Assembly: GCA_021299875.1 (NCBI GenBank)
Contig: JAJTEW010000008.1
Coordinates: 310,001 to 374,000, forward strand
From: Comamonadaceae bacterium
Lineage (GTDB): Bacteria; Pseudomonadota; Gammaproteobacteria; Burkholderiales; Burkholderiaceae_C
Direction: 5' to 3'
Length of the DNA stretch: 64,000 nucleotides
Shown here: piece after piece, positions 9,811-19,163 of the stretch
Numbering within the stretch: position 1 is the first letter of the stretch
How the letters are laid out: every line of letters starts with the position of its first letter
Notes under the pieces: generated by a model
Told to the model about the DNA's origin: nothing
Seen by the model: the letters and a program-made list of their open reading frames with translations, nothing else
The model's database searches: none
Translations under genes and position numbers: made by a program

Positions 9811-10649
9811 TTCCCTGGCTGCGCCACGCGCAGCATGCGTTCGGAGAAAAACTGCATCCGCCCGGACGGACCATCCGTGGGAGGAAGCTGGTCGATGGCC
9901 TCAGCCAAAGCACGGAAATCACGGGCAGCCGCACTGCCTGGCGCGAATTCCATCACCGAGGTGTATTTGCGCAAGGATTGAAGGACCATTTCATCGGCCT
10001 CGATCGCTTGTAAAAATTTAACCGAAACGCCCAAAAACCGATGGCAAACATCGTTCAAACGCCGATGCAATTGACGGCCTTCCTGAACGCCAGAGACCAT
10101 GTTGGGAATGAGGTAAATTTCATTGAGTGATTGCTCAGTGGCCATCACCTTGATCAAACCATAGGCATCGGCAATGGATGAGGGCTGGTTGCACACCACC
10201 ACAAACCGGCGTTGGCATGCTGCCATGAACTCCAAAACAGCTGGCGAGATGCCCGCCGCCACGTCCACCACCAAATAATCCACCGGCTCCTCTAGGCTAT
10301 CAAAAGCACGGATCATATTGGCGATTTGGATCGCATCGAGTGCCGCCATGTCGCGCAAACCAGATGCCCCTGGCACCAGACGAACGCCTGGCTTGGTGGT
10401 GACAATGACCTCTTCCAATGTCTTTTCGCCGGTCAACACATGACTGATGTTGAAGGGCGCATGTGCACCCAAAGCAATCTGCGCATTGGCCATTCCCAAG
10501 TCACCGTCCATCAACATGACCTTGTGACCACGCAGGCACAAAGCCACGGCCATGTTGATGGCCACGGTGGTTTTACCCGCCCCGCCCTTGCCACTGGCCA
10601 CACCGATCACATGAGGAAACTTCTTGTCCATGGGATGCTTCTTATGCAC
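9807..10649 (-). CDS. flhG: flagellar number regulator FlhG (FleN), MinD-like ATPase
   Basis: 280-residue ParA/MinD-family ATPase that limits flagellar number and, in polar flagellates, antagonises FlhF and the master sigma-54 activator. The deviant Walker A is KGGAGKTT (about 22-29), Walker B is YLVVDVAAGI, and DGDLGMANAQIALG is the FlhG signature. The ATG at 10649 overlaps flhF by 8 bases; an in-frame ATG at 10631 (MDKKFPHVIG) is also possible. Its presence with FlhF points to polar or number-controlled flagellation. Confidence 0.95.
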   Translation of the reverse strand: MHKKHPMDKKFPHVIGVASGKGGAGKTTVAINMAVALCLRGHKVMLMDGDLGMANAQIALGAHAPFNISHVLTGEKTLEEVIVTTKPGVRLVPGASGLRDMAALDAIQIANMIRAFDSLEEPVDYLVVDVAAGISPAVLEFMAACQRRFVVVCNQPSSIADAYGLIKVMATEQSLNEIYLIPNMVSGVQEGRQLHRRLNDVCHRFLGVSVKFLQAIEADEMVLQSLRKYTSVMEFAPGSAAARDFRALAEAIDQLPPTDGPSGRMQFFSERMLRVAQPGN

Positions 10650-12120
10650 AGAGGCTAGGGGTGGATCGGGTTCGTTTTCGTGCAGAAATGCTCTTGCCCA
10701 TCAAAGTGGGGATCTCGATGTCATCAGAAACCATCGATTCGGTTTTCTTTCTCGCCTGAGCGGGTGGCTGCGATCGGCTTGTCTTTGGTGCTGACGGGCC
10801 CGTTGATTTTTTGGGCTTGGCAGGCTGTTTCGGAACAGCTGGCGCCGCCTCAGCATGCGTCTGGGCTGGCAGGTCGGTTTCCAACAATTGGGCCCAGGGC
10901 GACAAGGCCAATTGAACCAGCAAGGCGGAATCAAAAGCTTGGACTGGAACAGCAATGCGGCTGTCCCCCGCCATCCATGAAACAGGCAAATTGTTTTCCG
11001 TCAGGCCCTTGATCAAAGCCCAGGGGGGTGCCGCTTCATCGACTTTGCTGAGCATCAAGGATGACCATGAAACGGTTGAATTTTGAAGAATTTTTTGCAC
11101 GCTGGTGACTGTAGCATCAACGGGCAAGACCGCATGGCGCAAGATCTGCGGACACTGCAGTTGCAAGATTTCCGCCTGTGCGATGAAATCCGCCCCGCAA
11201 GTATCGATCCAAATCGTTTTACCTTGCAGATCTTCCAGCAAAGTGCCAAGCATCGAGACATCGGCAACCCGGAAACAATCCACACCCGATTGCGATGCCA
11301 ACAATTGCATTTGAGCCCAAGCACCCGGGCGATGGTCTGCAAAACTGACCATGACCTGTTTTTCTGCCCCTTCTTTTTGGGCTGCCGCCAAGGCCAAACG
11401 CCCCACCATGGATGTTTTGCCCGAGCCCGAAGGCCCACACAAGGCGTGCGCCATCCATGGACGCAAACTGTAAGCGGGACGCTCAAGAGAAGTGACCAGC
11501 AATTGCTGCACCGCCGCGAGGGCCTCGTTGGCGTTGTCCAATGATTGGATGCTGTCGGTCAACAGCGCTCTCAAGGTGGCAGGAACTCCGGACTCATTCA
11601 TGGCTTGCAGCAATGGCTGAATCGCTGGTGAAAGCCGCAAACCATCTTGCCAAGGCTGAATTTGCCGCGACAAAGAAAACTCTTTACGCAATGACGCCAT
11701 CTCTTGACGCAGCATGTCCACGATCTCCAGACTTCTTTGGCTCTCATGCGCGCTGTTCAAACGTTCGCCATTGGTGACAGGCGACACGTTCAAAGGGTCC
11801 GATGAACTCAGCGGGCTGGATTTGTGCCCAGGCGCCCCATCCTCAGACACACCCACGTCTTGCCGCATATTGACTTCTTCCAGCAACTGAGAAAACGGCA
11901 CAAAAGGCACATGCGCTTTGGACTGCGATACGGCCCCATCCAGGGTCAAATGTGAATCAGCAGCAGGCGATGTCAAAGGACTGACATCGGTGGCCACGAT
12001 CAACTCGGTTTGATCGTCCAGCCTCTGACTCGAAATAATGAGGACGTCACTGCCATACAACTGAATGGCTTTTTCGTTGGCCGAGCGGCTGTCTCGGGCC
12101 AGAATGCGTTTAAGTTCCAT
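10642..12120 (-). CDS. flhF: flagellar biosynthesis GTPase FlhF
   Basis: 492-residue SRP-type GTPase that positions the flagellum at the pole. It has an N-terminal B domain (MELKRILARDSR), a long low-conservation linker, and a C-terminal NG domain with P-loop GPSGSGKT near 233-240, G3 as DTCGAD instead of the more usual DTAGR, and G4-like SKVDE instead of TKLDE. These substitutions suggest a divergent GTPase site. A basic C-terminal tail follows the G domain. It lies 6 bases after flhA and overlaps flhG. Confidence 0.92.
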   Translation of the reverse strand: MELKRILARDSRSANEKAIQLYGSDVLIISSQRLDDQTELIVATDVSPLTSPAADSHLTLDGAVSQSKAHVPFVPFSQLLEEVNMRQDVGVSEDGAPGHKSSPLSSSDPLNVSPVTNGERLNSAHESQRSLEIVDMLRQEMASLRKEFSLSRQIQPWQDGLRLSPAIQPLLQAMNESGVPATLRALLTDSIQSLDNANEALAAVQQLLVTSLERPAYSLRPWMAHALCGPSGSGKTSMVGRLALAAAQKEGAEKQVMVSFADHRPGAWAQMQLLASQSGVDCFRVADVSMLGTLLEDLQGKTIWIDTCGADFIAQAEILQLQCPQILRHAVLPVDATVTSVQKILQNSTVSWSSLMLSKVDEAAPPWALIKGLTENNLPVSWMAGDSRIAVPVQAFDSALLVQLALSPWAQLLETDLPAQTHAEAAPAVPKQPAKPKKSTGPSAPKTSRSQPPAQARKKTESMVSDDIEIPTLMGKSISARKRTRSTPSLCA

Positions 12121-12126
12121 GATCTA

Positions 12127-14244
12127 TCAAGCCTTGGTCGCTGAGGGGTTATTTCGGGGGTCGGCATGAACGGTGTTGATCACCTTGACGGGCTGATCAT
12201 CCGGTATTTCGCTGTAAGACAGCACCGTCAAATCGCTCACCCGATACCGAACGGCCTTGGACATCCAGGGTCGAATGGCCGGTGAGACCACCAAAACGGC
12301 TGGGAGACCCAGCTCCTCGGTGGTGCGTGTGCTGTCGCGCAATGCGGCGAACAAACTCTCTGCCAAAGTCGGCTCCAACACCATGCCAGCCGAACCATTG
12401 TTTTGTTGCAAGACATTGTGCAAAAGCTGCTCCAACTGGGGGTCAAGCGTCAAGACCGACAAGGTGTCTCGGGTCTCCAACAGACCCTGAACAATCATCC
12501 GACCCATCTTGGGGCGAATCAACTGGGCCAACTGCTCGGGGTCTTGGGTTCGACCACTGACCTCGGTCAAGGCCTCGACCACACTGCGCATGTCACGAAT
12601 GGGCACAGACTCTTGCAAAAGACTTTGAAGTGTTCGGGTGACCACACCCAGAGACAATTTACCTGGCACCAACTCTTCCACCAATTTAGGCGATTTCACG
12701 GCCAACTTGTCCAGCAACTTTTGTGCTTCATCGTGGCTGAGCAATTCAGAAGCATTCTCACGCAAAACTTTGTTCATGTGGGTGGCGATGGCCGTGCTCG
12801 GATCCACCACGGTGTATCCCAGTGCCCGGGCCTGATCGCGCCAGGCCGGCTCTATCCAGACAGCTTCTAGACCAAACGCGGGCTCTTTCGTCGCCTGCCC
12901 CTCGACCTTGCCGTACACCTTGCCGGGGTTGATGGCCAGCTCCCGGCCCACTTTGACCTCGCCACGACCGCGCACCACACCGTTGAGGACGATGTGGTAA
13001 GCGTCGGGCTCTAAATTCAAAGCATCCCGAATGCGAACGGGCTGCACCAAAAATCCCAGCTCGGCTGACAATTTTTTGCGCACACCCTTCACGCGGGTCA
13101 TCAACTGACCGCCCGACTCCACGTTGACCAAAGGGATCAATCCATAGCCAATTTCAAGTCCGATCAAATCGACCTGTTCCACATCGTCCCAATCCAGCTC
13201 TTTCGGGCCTTGATTGAGTGCAGTAGTTGGCTCGGCGGCATCCTGATCCAAGAGCATTTGCTTGCGCATCACCATGAATCCCACCCCCGCGGTGGCCGCT
13301 GCCAAAGTCAAAAAGACCAGGTGAGGCATCCCTGGAACCAAACCCATCAGCATCAAAATACCCGCAGAAATGAACAAGGCGGGCACATTCGACAGCTGAT
13401 TGCTGGCTTGTTCGGTCATGGACTCGGATGTCGTCACCCGCGTCACGATGATCGCCGTGGCCAGCGACATGAACAAGGCCGGGATTTGTGCCACCAGACC
13501 ATCACCGATGGTCAGCAAAACATAAATACGGGTGGCTTCACCTACAGGCAGGTCGTGTTGGCCTATGCCAATCGCCAAGCCACCCACAATGTTGATGATC
13601 AAAATCAACAAGCCCGCCAAAGCGTCACCGCTGACAAACTTGGAGGCACCATCCATCGAGCCAAAAAAGTCAGATTCTTGCGCCAATTCTTCCCGGCGCT
13701 TTTTGGCGGTTTCCTGGTCGATCACACCCGCGTTCAAGTCCGCATCGATCGACATTTGCTTGCCGGGCATCGCATCCAGGGTGAATCGGGCGTTGACCTC
13801 TGACACGCGGCCGGCACCTTTGGTCACGACAAAAAAGTTGACAATCATCAAAATGATAAAAATGATGAAGCCAACCACATAGTTGCCGCCAATCACAAAC
13901 TCACCGAAAGCCGCAATCACCTTACCGGCCGACTCTGGGCCCTCATGACCACTGACCAACACCACCCGGGTGGAGGCCACATTCAAAGCCAAACGCAGCA
14001 TGGTGGCAAACAGCAGCACGGACGGAAAGGATGAGAATTCCAATGGCTTGCGCGTACCAATTGCAATCATGATGACGACCAAGCCAATCATGATGTTGAA
14101 AGTGAACAAAATGTCCAACAGCAGCGGAGGTAAGGGCACCACCAACATGGCCATGATCAACAAGACCAAAGTCGGCAATCCCAATCCAGCCAAATTAAAG
14201 CTGGAGAGGTTCTGCCGGATCGCTGACAGGGTCAAAGTGTTCAT
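12127..14244 (-). CDS. flhA: flagellar export gate protein FlhA
   Basis: 705-residue FHIPEP-family integral membrane protein forming the nonameric export-gate ring. Eight or so N-terminal membrane segments (first near LPTLVLLIMAMLVVPLPPLL) are followed by the FHIPEP loop (KPLEFSSFPSVLLFATMLRL, an SFPSVLL variant) and a cytoplasmic domain that docks chaperone-substrate complexes. The frame continues upstream to 14430, but the family N-terminus fits the ATG at 14242-14244 (MNTLTLSAI). A consensus sigma-54 site at 14297-14312 supports this start with a leader of about 42 nt. First gene of flhA-flhF-flhG-fliA. Confidence 0.96.
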   Translation of the reverse strand: MNTLTLSAIRQNLSSFNLAGLGLPTLVLLIMAMLVVPLPPLLLDILFTFNIMIGLVVIMIAIGTRKPLEFSSFPSVLLFATMLRLALNVASTRVVLVSGHEGPESAGKVIAAFGEFVIGGNYVVGFIIFIILMIVNFFVVTKGAGRVSEVNARFTLDAMPGKQMSIDADLNAGVIDQETAKKRREELAQESDFFGSMDGASKFVSGDALAGLLILIINIVGGLAIGIGQHDLPVGEATRIYVLLTIGDGLVAQIPALFMSLATAIIVTRVTTSESMTEQASNQLSNVPALFISAGILMLMGLVPGMPHLVFLTLAAATAGVGFMVMRKQMLLDQDAAEPTTALNQGPKELDWDDVEQVDLIGLEIGYGLIPLVNVESGGQLMTRVKGVRKKLSAELGFLVQPVRIRDALNLEPDAYHIVLNGVVRGRGEVKVGRELAINPGKVYGKVEGQATKEPAFGLEAVWIEPAWRDQARALGYTVVDPSTAIATHMNKVLRENASELLSHDEAQKLLDKLAVKSPKLVEELVPGKLSLGVVTRTLQSLLQESVPIRDMRSVVEALTEVSGRTQDPEQLAQLIRPKMGRMIVQGLLETRDTLSVLTLDPQLEQLLHNVLQQNNGSAGMVLEPTLAESLFAALRDSTRTTEELGLPAVLVVSPAIRPWMSKAVRYRVSDLTVLSYSEIPDDQPVKVINTVHADPRNNPSATKA

Positions 14245-14296
14245 GAAGTGGTGAAATGAAACAGGGCCATGGGGTGTGGGCTTTTCAACACCTTCA

Positions 14297-14312
14297 AGCA
14301 AATCCCGTGCCA
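14297..14312 (-). promoter_or_regulatory. sigma-54 promoter for the flhA operon
   Basis: Minus strand reads TGGCACG-GGAT-TTGCT, an exact match to the -24/-12 consensus with GG-N10-GC spacing. Predicted start near 14286. Confidence 0.88.
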
Positions 14313-14360
14313 AACCCCATTGGTGAGATCTTGGAATTGTTGACATGCATCTCACAAAAC

Positions 14361-14376
14361 TGGTGCGCAAATTGCT
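14361..14376 (+). promoter_or_regulatory. sigma-54 promoter for the fliK-flhB operon
   Basis: TGGTGCG-CAAA-TTGCT on the plus strand, with exact GG-N10-GC spacing and a full -12 TTGCT. It diverges from the flhA promoter 48 bases away, so one activator-bound region could serve both operons. Confidence 0.72.
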
Positions 14377-14467
14377 CTGATAGACAAGAAGGTGCTCATC
14401 GGCAATGGTTTGCCGCTGCCCCAACATCACCGTCCCACCCTAACCCACCCGTTGAAGCGTGAAGCCC

Positions 14468-16105
14468 ATGATCCTGACACCCCTAGACATTTCAGCGCGC
14501 CCCTCGAGCACCAGCACCCTGGAAACGAGCCCCTTGGCGAATGAAAAAGAATGCAAAACTGTTGGTACGGAGTTTGGCTCTGTGATGAACACACTGCTGG
14601 CCCAACATGCCCACCTGACGGCACAAGCCCTGGTCACGGTGGTCAGCGAAGAAGCCGTCTCAGCCACCGACTCACTGAGTGAAGAGGCTCTGACCGACAT
14701 GCTGAACCTGTCCGTAGCGCCAGTCACACCGGGAGAAGCCATGGTGCTGACGGCTTTCCACCTCGGGCCGCACTTGCAAATCATCACGCCAGAATCTGCC
14801 GCACCGGAAGGCCAGAGCTTGGAGGTGTTTGCTCGCTCTCAAGGACTGGATGAGGCCGCTTTGCAATGGTTAATGAGCAAATCAAGTACCCCCCTCACCA
14901 CGGGCACGGCCCTGACAAGTCCAACAAGCGCCACCGTGCCATCCTTTCCAACAAGCGCAACCGCAACCGCACCCACATCTGCACCCGTACCCACATCTGC
15001 ACCCGCACCCGCACCCGCACCCGCACCGGCAACCGCTACCGCAACCGCAACCCTCCCAACCCTCCCAACAAACTCAGCAGCCCCATCAGGACCATCCGGG
15101 CCAACAGCTCTGTCAAGGCTCGACTTGACCGTTTCCATACCGCCCACCAACACAGCGCCCCAGGCAGAGGCCCCATCCGAGATGAGCCCAGCCCTCGCTA
15201 CCCAGGAACTGACCAACCCGCTGTCAAGTCGGACCGTGATTTCCACAGAAGCTTTCCCGCATGGCGGACTGGTCAAGGCCAACCCGCTTGGGCCTGCAGA
15301 CGCGGCCCAATGGGGCATCCCCGGCCTGAAGCACCCACCCGCTTCTGGCCTGGTGAAAGGCTCTTCAACTTTGGCCTCCACAGCATCAGACTGGCTGCAA
15401 AGCAATGCTTTAGAAGTCAATTTGGTCAAACCCATTGGCAGCAACAAAGCTGACGTCGCCCCTGCCCCTCTGGACTTGAACGCTCTTTTATCGGCCGACA
15501 TGCAGGACACCTTGGAAACAATGGCCATGGACGGTTTTGCTTCAGGTCAAGAGTCACCCTCTCAGGGACAAGGACAAGGCAGCTTCAATGGCCGGCCCGA
15601 CCCCAACCTTTCAGGACGCACCGAGTCAACACCCCATGCTTCGGGGGTGAGCGAACAAGACAGCGCCCAGCGGCGAGAGAACATCCACAATTTGGCTGAG
15701 AAGATGGGTCAAGCCGTAGGACAACGAATTTTGTCCGAATTGGAACGTGGCCAATGGCACCTCAAACTGTCGCTGCGACCCGCCACACTGGGGCACATTG
15801 AGGTAGAAATGCGCATGCGCAGCGGCGAAATGGATGCGGTGTTCACGGCACCGCAGGCGCTGACCCGCGAACTGCTGAACGAGGGCATATCCAAACTCAG
15901 AGACACCTTGAATCAAATGGGCATGGATGTTGCTTCACTGAAGGTGGACGATGGGCAAGGCCGTCAACGTGGCGGAGAGTCGACACCTGAACGGCAAGCC
16001 CAAGTCAAGGACAATACACCCACCGAATCGGCGGATGTGCCGATGTCAACCAGCGTTGCAGCCCCAAACAAAATGGGCACCGATGGCTGGGATGTGCTGG
16101 TGTAA
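14468..16105 (+). CDS. fliK: flagellar hook-length control protein FliK
   Basis: 545 residues; the frame also allows a GTG at 14459. FliK is secreted as a molecular ruler and flips FlhB specificity from hook to filament. The N-terminal two thirds is Pro/Ala/Ser/Thr-rich and low complexity, with an (AP)n tract at about 170-200 encoded by hexanucleotide repeats. The C-terminal domain (about 400-510) contains the conserved LKLSLRPATLGHIEVEM and LNEGISKLRDTLNQMGMD segments that contact FlhB. First gene of a nine-gene export/C-ring operon preceded by a sigma-54 site. Confidence 0.93.
   Translation: MILTPLDISARPSSTSTLETSPLANEKECKTVGTEFGSVMNTLLAQHAHLTAQALVTVVSEEAVSATDSLSEEALTDMLNLSVAPVTPGEAMVLTAFHLGPHLQIITPESAAPEGQSLEVFARSQGLDEAALQWLMSKSSTPLTTGTALTSPTSATVPSFPTSATATAPTSAPVPTSAPAPAPAPAPATATATATLPTLPTNSAAPSGPSGPTALSRLDLTVSIPPTNTAPQAEAPSEMSPALATQELTNPLSSRTVISTEAFPHGGLVKANPLGPADAAQWGIPGLKHPPASGLVKGSSTLASTASDWLQSNALEVNLVKPIGSNKADVAPAPLDLNALLSADMQDTLETMAMDGFASGQESPSQGQGQGSFNGRPDPNLSGRTESTPHASGVSEQDSAQRRENIHNLAEKMGQAVGQRILSELERGQWHLKLSLRPATLGHIEVEMRMRSGEMDAVFTAPQALTRELLNEGISKLRDTLNQMGMDVASLKVDDGQGRQRGGESTPERQAQVKDNTPTESADVPMSTSVAAPNKMGTDGWDVLV
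14951..15066 (+). repeat. in-frame hexanucleotide (ACCCGC) and related repeats inside fliK
   Basis: Four consecutive ACCCGC units at 15001-15024, flanked by a duplicated ACATCTGCACCCG (14975-14987 and 14993-15005) and AACCGC/AACCCTCCC units. All units are multiples of three, so slippage would change protein length without a frameshift. Confidence 0.8.
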
Positions 16106-16128
16106 GCAATCTTTAAGAAGGAATCAAC

Positions 16129-16713
16129 ATGGCTGATGAAGAAATTGAAGTTGAAGTCAAAAAGAAATCTCCTCTCATCAAGATCATTGTGATTGCCTTG
16201 GTGGCCATTTTGTTGTTGGTTGGCACCGTGGTCGGCACTTTGTTTGTGACCGGATTTTTTGACAAAAAAGACACCGTTGCAGCCGAAGAGGCCCTGAAAA
16301 ACCTCGAAAACGCTGCGGCCAACAACAATGCGGGCGCCAACGCGACCAACGCCGCCCCCCAAAAAGTGGCCAAAGAATCTCCCGAATTGCAACGCTTTGA
16401 AAACAGCTACATGGAGTTGGAGAAGCCCTTGGTCTCCAACCTGACCAATACCCGCAAGGTGATTCAACTCAATCTGGCCATCATGACCCACTACGATGAG
16501 CGGGTTTTCAAGAACGCCAAAAAACACGAATTTGCACTGCGCTCTGTGGCTTTGGATGTCATGCGACAGATGACCGAGGCCGACCTGGCCAAGCCAGAGT
16601 TTCGCAAAGATCTCGCTGCAAAAATCCGCGAAGAAATGAACAGTGTTCTGCAGAAATACGAAGATTTCGGCGGCATTGAAGAAGTCTATTTCACCAGCTT
16701 TGTGGTTCAGTGA
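16129..16713 (+). CDS. fliL: flagellar basal-body-associated protein FliL
   Basis: 194-residue single-pass inner-membrane protein that supports stator function. A short basic N-terminus precedes one membrane span (about 19-42, IIVIALVAILLLVGTVVGTL), an Ala/Asn-rich linker and a periplasmic domain with the FliL/stomatin-like fold, including the C-terminal VYFTSFVVQ. SD AAGGA lies 8 bases upstream. Second gene of the fliK operon. Confidence 0.95.
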   Translation: MADEEIEVEVKKKSPLIKIIVIALVAILLLVGTVVGTLFVTGFFDKKDTVAAEEALKNLENAAANNNAGANATNAAPQKVAKESPELQRFENSYMELEKPLVSNLTNTRKVIQLNLAIMTHYDERVFKNAKKHEFALRSVALDVMRQMTEADLAKPEFRKDLAAKIREEMNSVLQKYEDFGGIEEVYFTSFVVQ

Positions 16714-16743
16714 ACGCCTTGAAGCATCAGCACAGCCTTGACC

Positions 16744-17742
16744 ATGTCCGATAACCAACCCTTGTTGTCCTCCGAAGAACTGGCCGCCTTGTCGGCCAGT
16801 CTGAGCGACGGCACGCTGGACAACCAACCGGGCTACAACGTGGACGTGCAAGTTCGCAAACACGACTTGGCAGCCGAAGACAGCAGTTTGGGCGTGAACG
16901 TTGCCTCATTGGACATGATCAATGAGCGATTCATCCGCCTGTTCCGTTTGGGCATGCTGGAAGTGTTGCGAACCAGCCCCCGCATGAACCCCACCCGAAC
17001 CCAAATGGTTCGCTTTGGCGACTATGTCAAAGAACTCAAAGCCCCCTTGTCGGTGAACATTGTGCGCATGAGCCCTTTTCGTGGGCACGCCATGGTGGTC
17101 ATTGAGCCCACTGTGGTGTTCAGTTCACTGGACAGTTTTTTTGGCGGTTTTGGGCGTGGTGTGGGGCAATTGCCCGCGGGGCGTCTGTTCACCCCAACAG
17201 AAAGCCGCATCATCAAGATCATCTTGCAGGTCTTCTTTCGCTCTTTCAAAGAAGCCTGGGCACCGCTGACTGCCGTTGATTTCGAGCATGTCAGCTCCGA
17301 AATCAACCCACAATTTGCACAAATCGTCGATGAAAACGATTTGGTCATTTTGTGCCGTTTTGAATCCGAAATCACCGCGCAAGGCTCAGGCTTTGTCGAC
17401 ATGGTCATCCCATATGTGGCCCTCAAACCTGTGCGCGATCTGTTGCGCAGCCGCGTACAAACAGGCGATGGCAACGAAGATTCTGACAAAGTCTGGCGTG
17501 AACAACTCACGGACGCCGTGAATGACGCCGAATTGGAAATTCAAATTTTGCTCGGCAAGCTCAGTGTGTCACTGAATCAGCTTCAGTCCATGCAGCCTGG
17601 AGACATCCTGCCCTTTAAAAAGGCCGACTTTGCCCGCGCCATGATCGAAGACATGCCCGTCTACGACGTCGAAATCGGTGCCATGGGCAGCCAAGTGGCC
17701 GTCAAAATTGTCAACGCCGTCAGCCCCACTACCCCGGCCTGA
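16744..17742 (+). CDS. fliM: flagellar motor switch protein FliM
   Basis: 332 residues. C-ring protein that binds phospho-CheY. The N-terminal CheY-binding peptide is recognisable (LLSSEELAAL, about 5-14). The middle domain has the GGxGR-like segment FFGGFGRGVG and the C-terminal SPOA domain binds FliN (LEIQILLGKLSVSLNQL, about 265-280). The in-frame TTG six bases earlier is less likely than the ATG at 16744. Confidence 0.96.
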   Translation: MSDNQPLLSSEELAALSASLSDGTLDNQPGYNVDVQVRKHDLAAEDSSLGVNVASLDMINERFIRLFRLGMLEVLRTSPRMNPTRTQMVRFGDYVKELKAPLSVNIVRMSPFRGHAMVVIEPTVVFSSLDSFFGGFGRGVGQLPAGRLFTPTESRIIKIILQVFFRSFKEAWAPLTAVDFEHVSSEINPQFAQIVDENDLVILCRFESEITAQGSGFVDMVIPYVALKPVRDLLRSRVQTGDGNEDSDKVWREQLTDAVNDAELEIQILLGKLSVSLNQLQSMQPGDILPFKKADFARAMIEDMPVYDVEIGAMGSQVAVKIVNAVSPTTPA

Positions 17743-17763
17743 TCTCCCATTCAAGGACATCCT

Positions 17764-18075
17764 ATGAGCGAACTCACCGATCAAAACGAACCCAAGCTTG
17801 AAACCAGCGACAAGGGCCAGATCCACACCGACGTGTTGCAAAACATCCCCGTCACCTTGTCCATCGAAGTGGGACGTGCCCAAATCAAAATTCGCGATCT
17901 GATGCGCCTGACCCAAGGCAGCGTGGTCGAACTCGACCGCATCGCGGGCGAACCCCTGGACCTGCTGGTCAACAACACCGTGGTCGCACAGGGCGAAGTG
18001 GTGTTGGTCAACGACCGTTACGGCATCCGTTTGACACGGGTTGTTCCAGCCTCCGAACGGTTGGACAACCTCTGA
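17764..18075 (+). CDS. fliN: flagellar motor switch protein FliN
   Basis: 103-residue SPOA-domain protein that forms most of the C-ring and interacts with FliH at the export apparatus. The family core is VTLSIEVGRAQIKIRDLMRL followed by GSVVELDRIAGEPLDLLVN and VVLVNDRYGIRLTRVV. It is short, lacking the longer acidic N-terminus of some homologues. SD AAGGA precedes the ATG. Confidence 0.97.
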   Translation: MSELTDQNEPKLETSDKGQIHTDVLQNIPVTLSIEVGRAQIKIRDLMRLTQGSVVELDRIAGEPLDLLVNNTVVAQGEVVLVNDRYGIRLTRVVPASERLDNL

Positions 18076-18091
18076 ACACCGGCACCGCCCC

Positions 18092-18403
18092 ATGAACACT
18101 GGATGGACCTTCGTCGACTGGCTGCAATATGCCCTGAGCTTTGCTTTGGTCATTGGCTTGTTGCTGGCCCTGCTTTGGACTTTGCGAAAAATGCAAAACG
18201 GCTCCTCCATGCTGCGTAAAAAAAACCAGCGTATGCACACGCTTGAAACCCTGTCGGTGGGCCCTCGGCAAAAAATCTTGCTCATTCAAGTGGATGGGCA
18301 AGACGTCCTGGTGGGCGTGACCGCCCAACAAATGACGGCCCTTACCCCTTGGCCTGCCCATTCGGCCATGCCAACTCACCTCTCCAAAGAAACCCCGCCA
18401 TGA
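18092..18403 (+). CDS. fliO: flagellar biosynthesis protein FliO
   Basis: 103-residue membrane protein that assists FliP assembly in the export gate. One membrane span (about 11-30, LQYALSFALVIGLLLALLWT) is followed by a small cytoplasmic domain with the FliO pattern LETLSVGPRQKILLIQVDGQ. The ATG at 18092 is chosen because the membrane span then starts at the expected distance. The stop overlaps fliP as ATGA. Confidence 0.9.
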   Translation: MNTGWTFVDWLQYALSFALVIGLLLALLWTLRKMQNGSSMLRKKNQRMHTLETLSVGPRQKILLIQVDGQDVLVGVTAQQMTALTPWPAHSAMPTHLSKETPP

Positions 18404-19152
18404 AGCGCCACCTCAGCCTTGGGCTGATCCTGATCTTGTTGTTTGGCCTCTTGCCCATGCTGGCGCAAGCCGCGCCAGAGCTGCCCGCCATCACCGCCAC
18501 CAACACCGCTCGCGGCACGCAATACAGTTTGACCCTGCAACTGTTGGCTTTGATGACGACTTTGTCGCTCTTGCCATCTATTTTGCTGATGATGACCGCT
18601 TTTGTGCGCATCGTGATCGTGATGTCCTTGTTGCGCCAAGCATTGGGCACTGGCCAAACGCCACCCAACATGGTGATCGTGGGTTTGTCCCTGTTTTTGA
18701 CATTGTTTGTCATGACACCGGTGCTGACCGAGGTCTATCAGAACGCTTTGCTGCCTTATATGAACCAAGGCTTGAGCTTTGACAAAGCGCTGGCTGCTGC
18801 CGAAAAACCCATTCGTGCGTTCATGCTTTTGCAAACCCGAGAAGACGACATCGCCATGTTCATGGAGATTGCGCGCAACACCAATTTCACCAGCCCACAA
18901 GATGTGCCCTTCACCACCTTGGTTCCGGCATTCTTGACCTCCGAGCTCAAAAGCGCCTTCACCATCGGCTTTTTGATCTACATCCCCTTTGTCGTGATCG
19001 ACCTCATCGTGGCCAGCGTGCTCATGTCCATGGGCATGATGATGTTGTCACCCATGATGATTTCGATGCCCTTCAAGCTCATGCTGTTTGTCCTGGTCGA
19101 TGGCTGGAGCCTGATCATGGGCTCGCTCGCTGGCAGCTTTGCCATGCCCTGA
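18400..19152 (+). CDS. fliP: flagellar export gate protein FliP
   Basis: 250 residues. The N-terminal cleavable signal peptide (MKRHLSLGLILILLFGLLPM...AQA) is typical of FliP, followed by four membrane spans. The family motif MTAFVRIVIVMSLLRQALG is at about 65-83 and the segment TLVPAFLTSELKSAFTIGF is intact. FliP forms the pentameric core of the FliPQR gate. Translation is probably coupled to fliO. Confidence 0.97.
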   Translation: MKRHLSLGLILILLFGLLPMLAQAAPELPAITATNTARGTQYSLTLQLLALMTTLSLLPSILLMMTAFVRIVIVMSLLRQALGTGQTPPNMVIVGLSLFLTLFVMTPVLTEVYQNALLPYMNQGLSFDKALAAAEKPIRAFMLLQTREDDIAMFMEIARNTNFTSPQDVPFTTLVPAFLTSELKSAFTIGFLIYIPFVVIDLIVASVLMSMGMMMLSPMMISMPFKLMLFVLVDGWSLIMGSLAGSFAMP

Positions 19153-19163
19153 AAGGAAAATCC

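Noticed and set aside
14951-15066. Possible CRISPR or minisatellite array
   Set aside because: Units are 6 bases, without spacers, and code for Ala-Pro in fliK.
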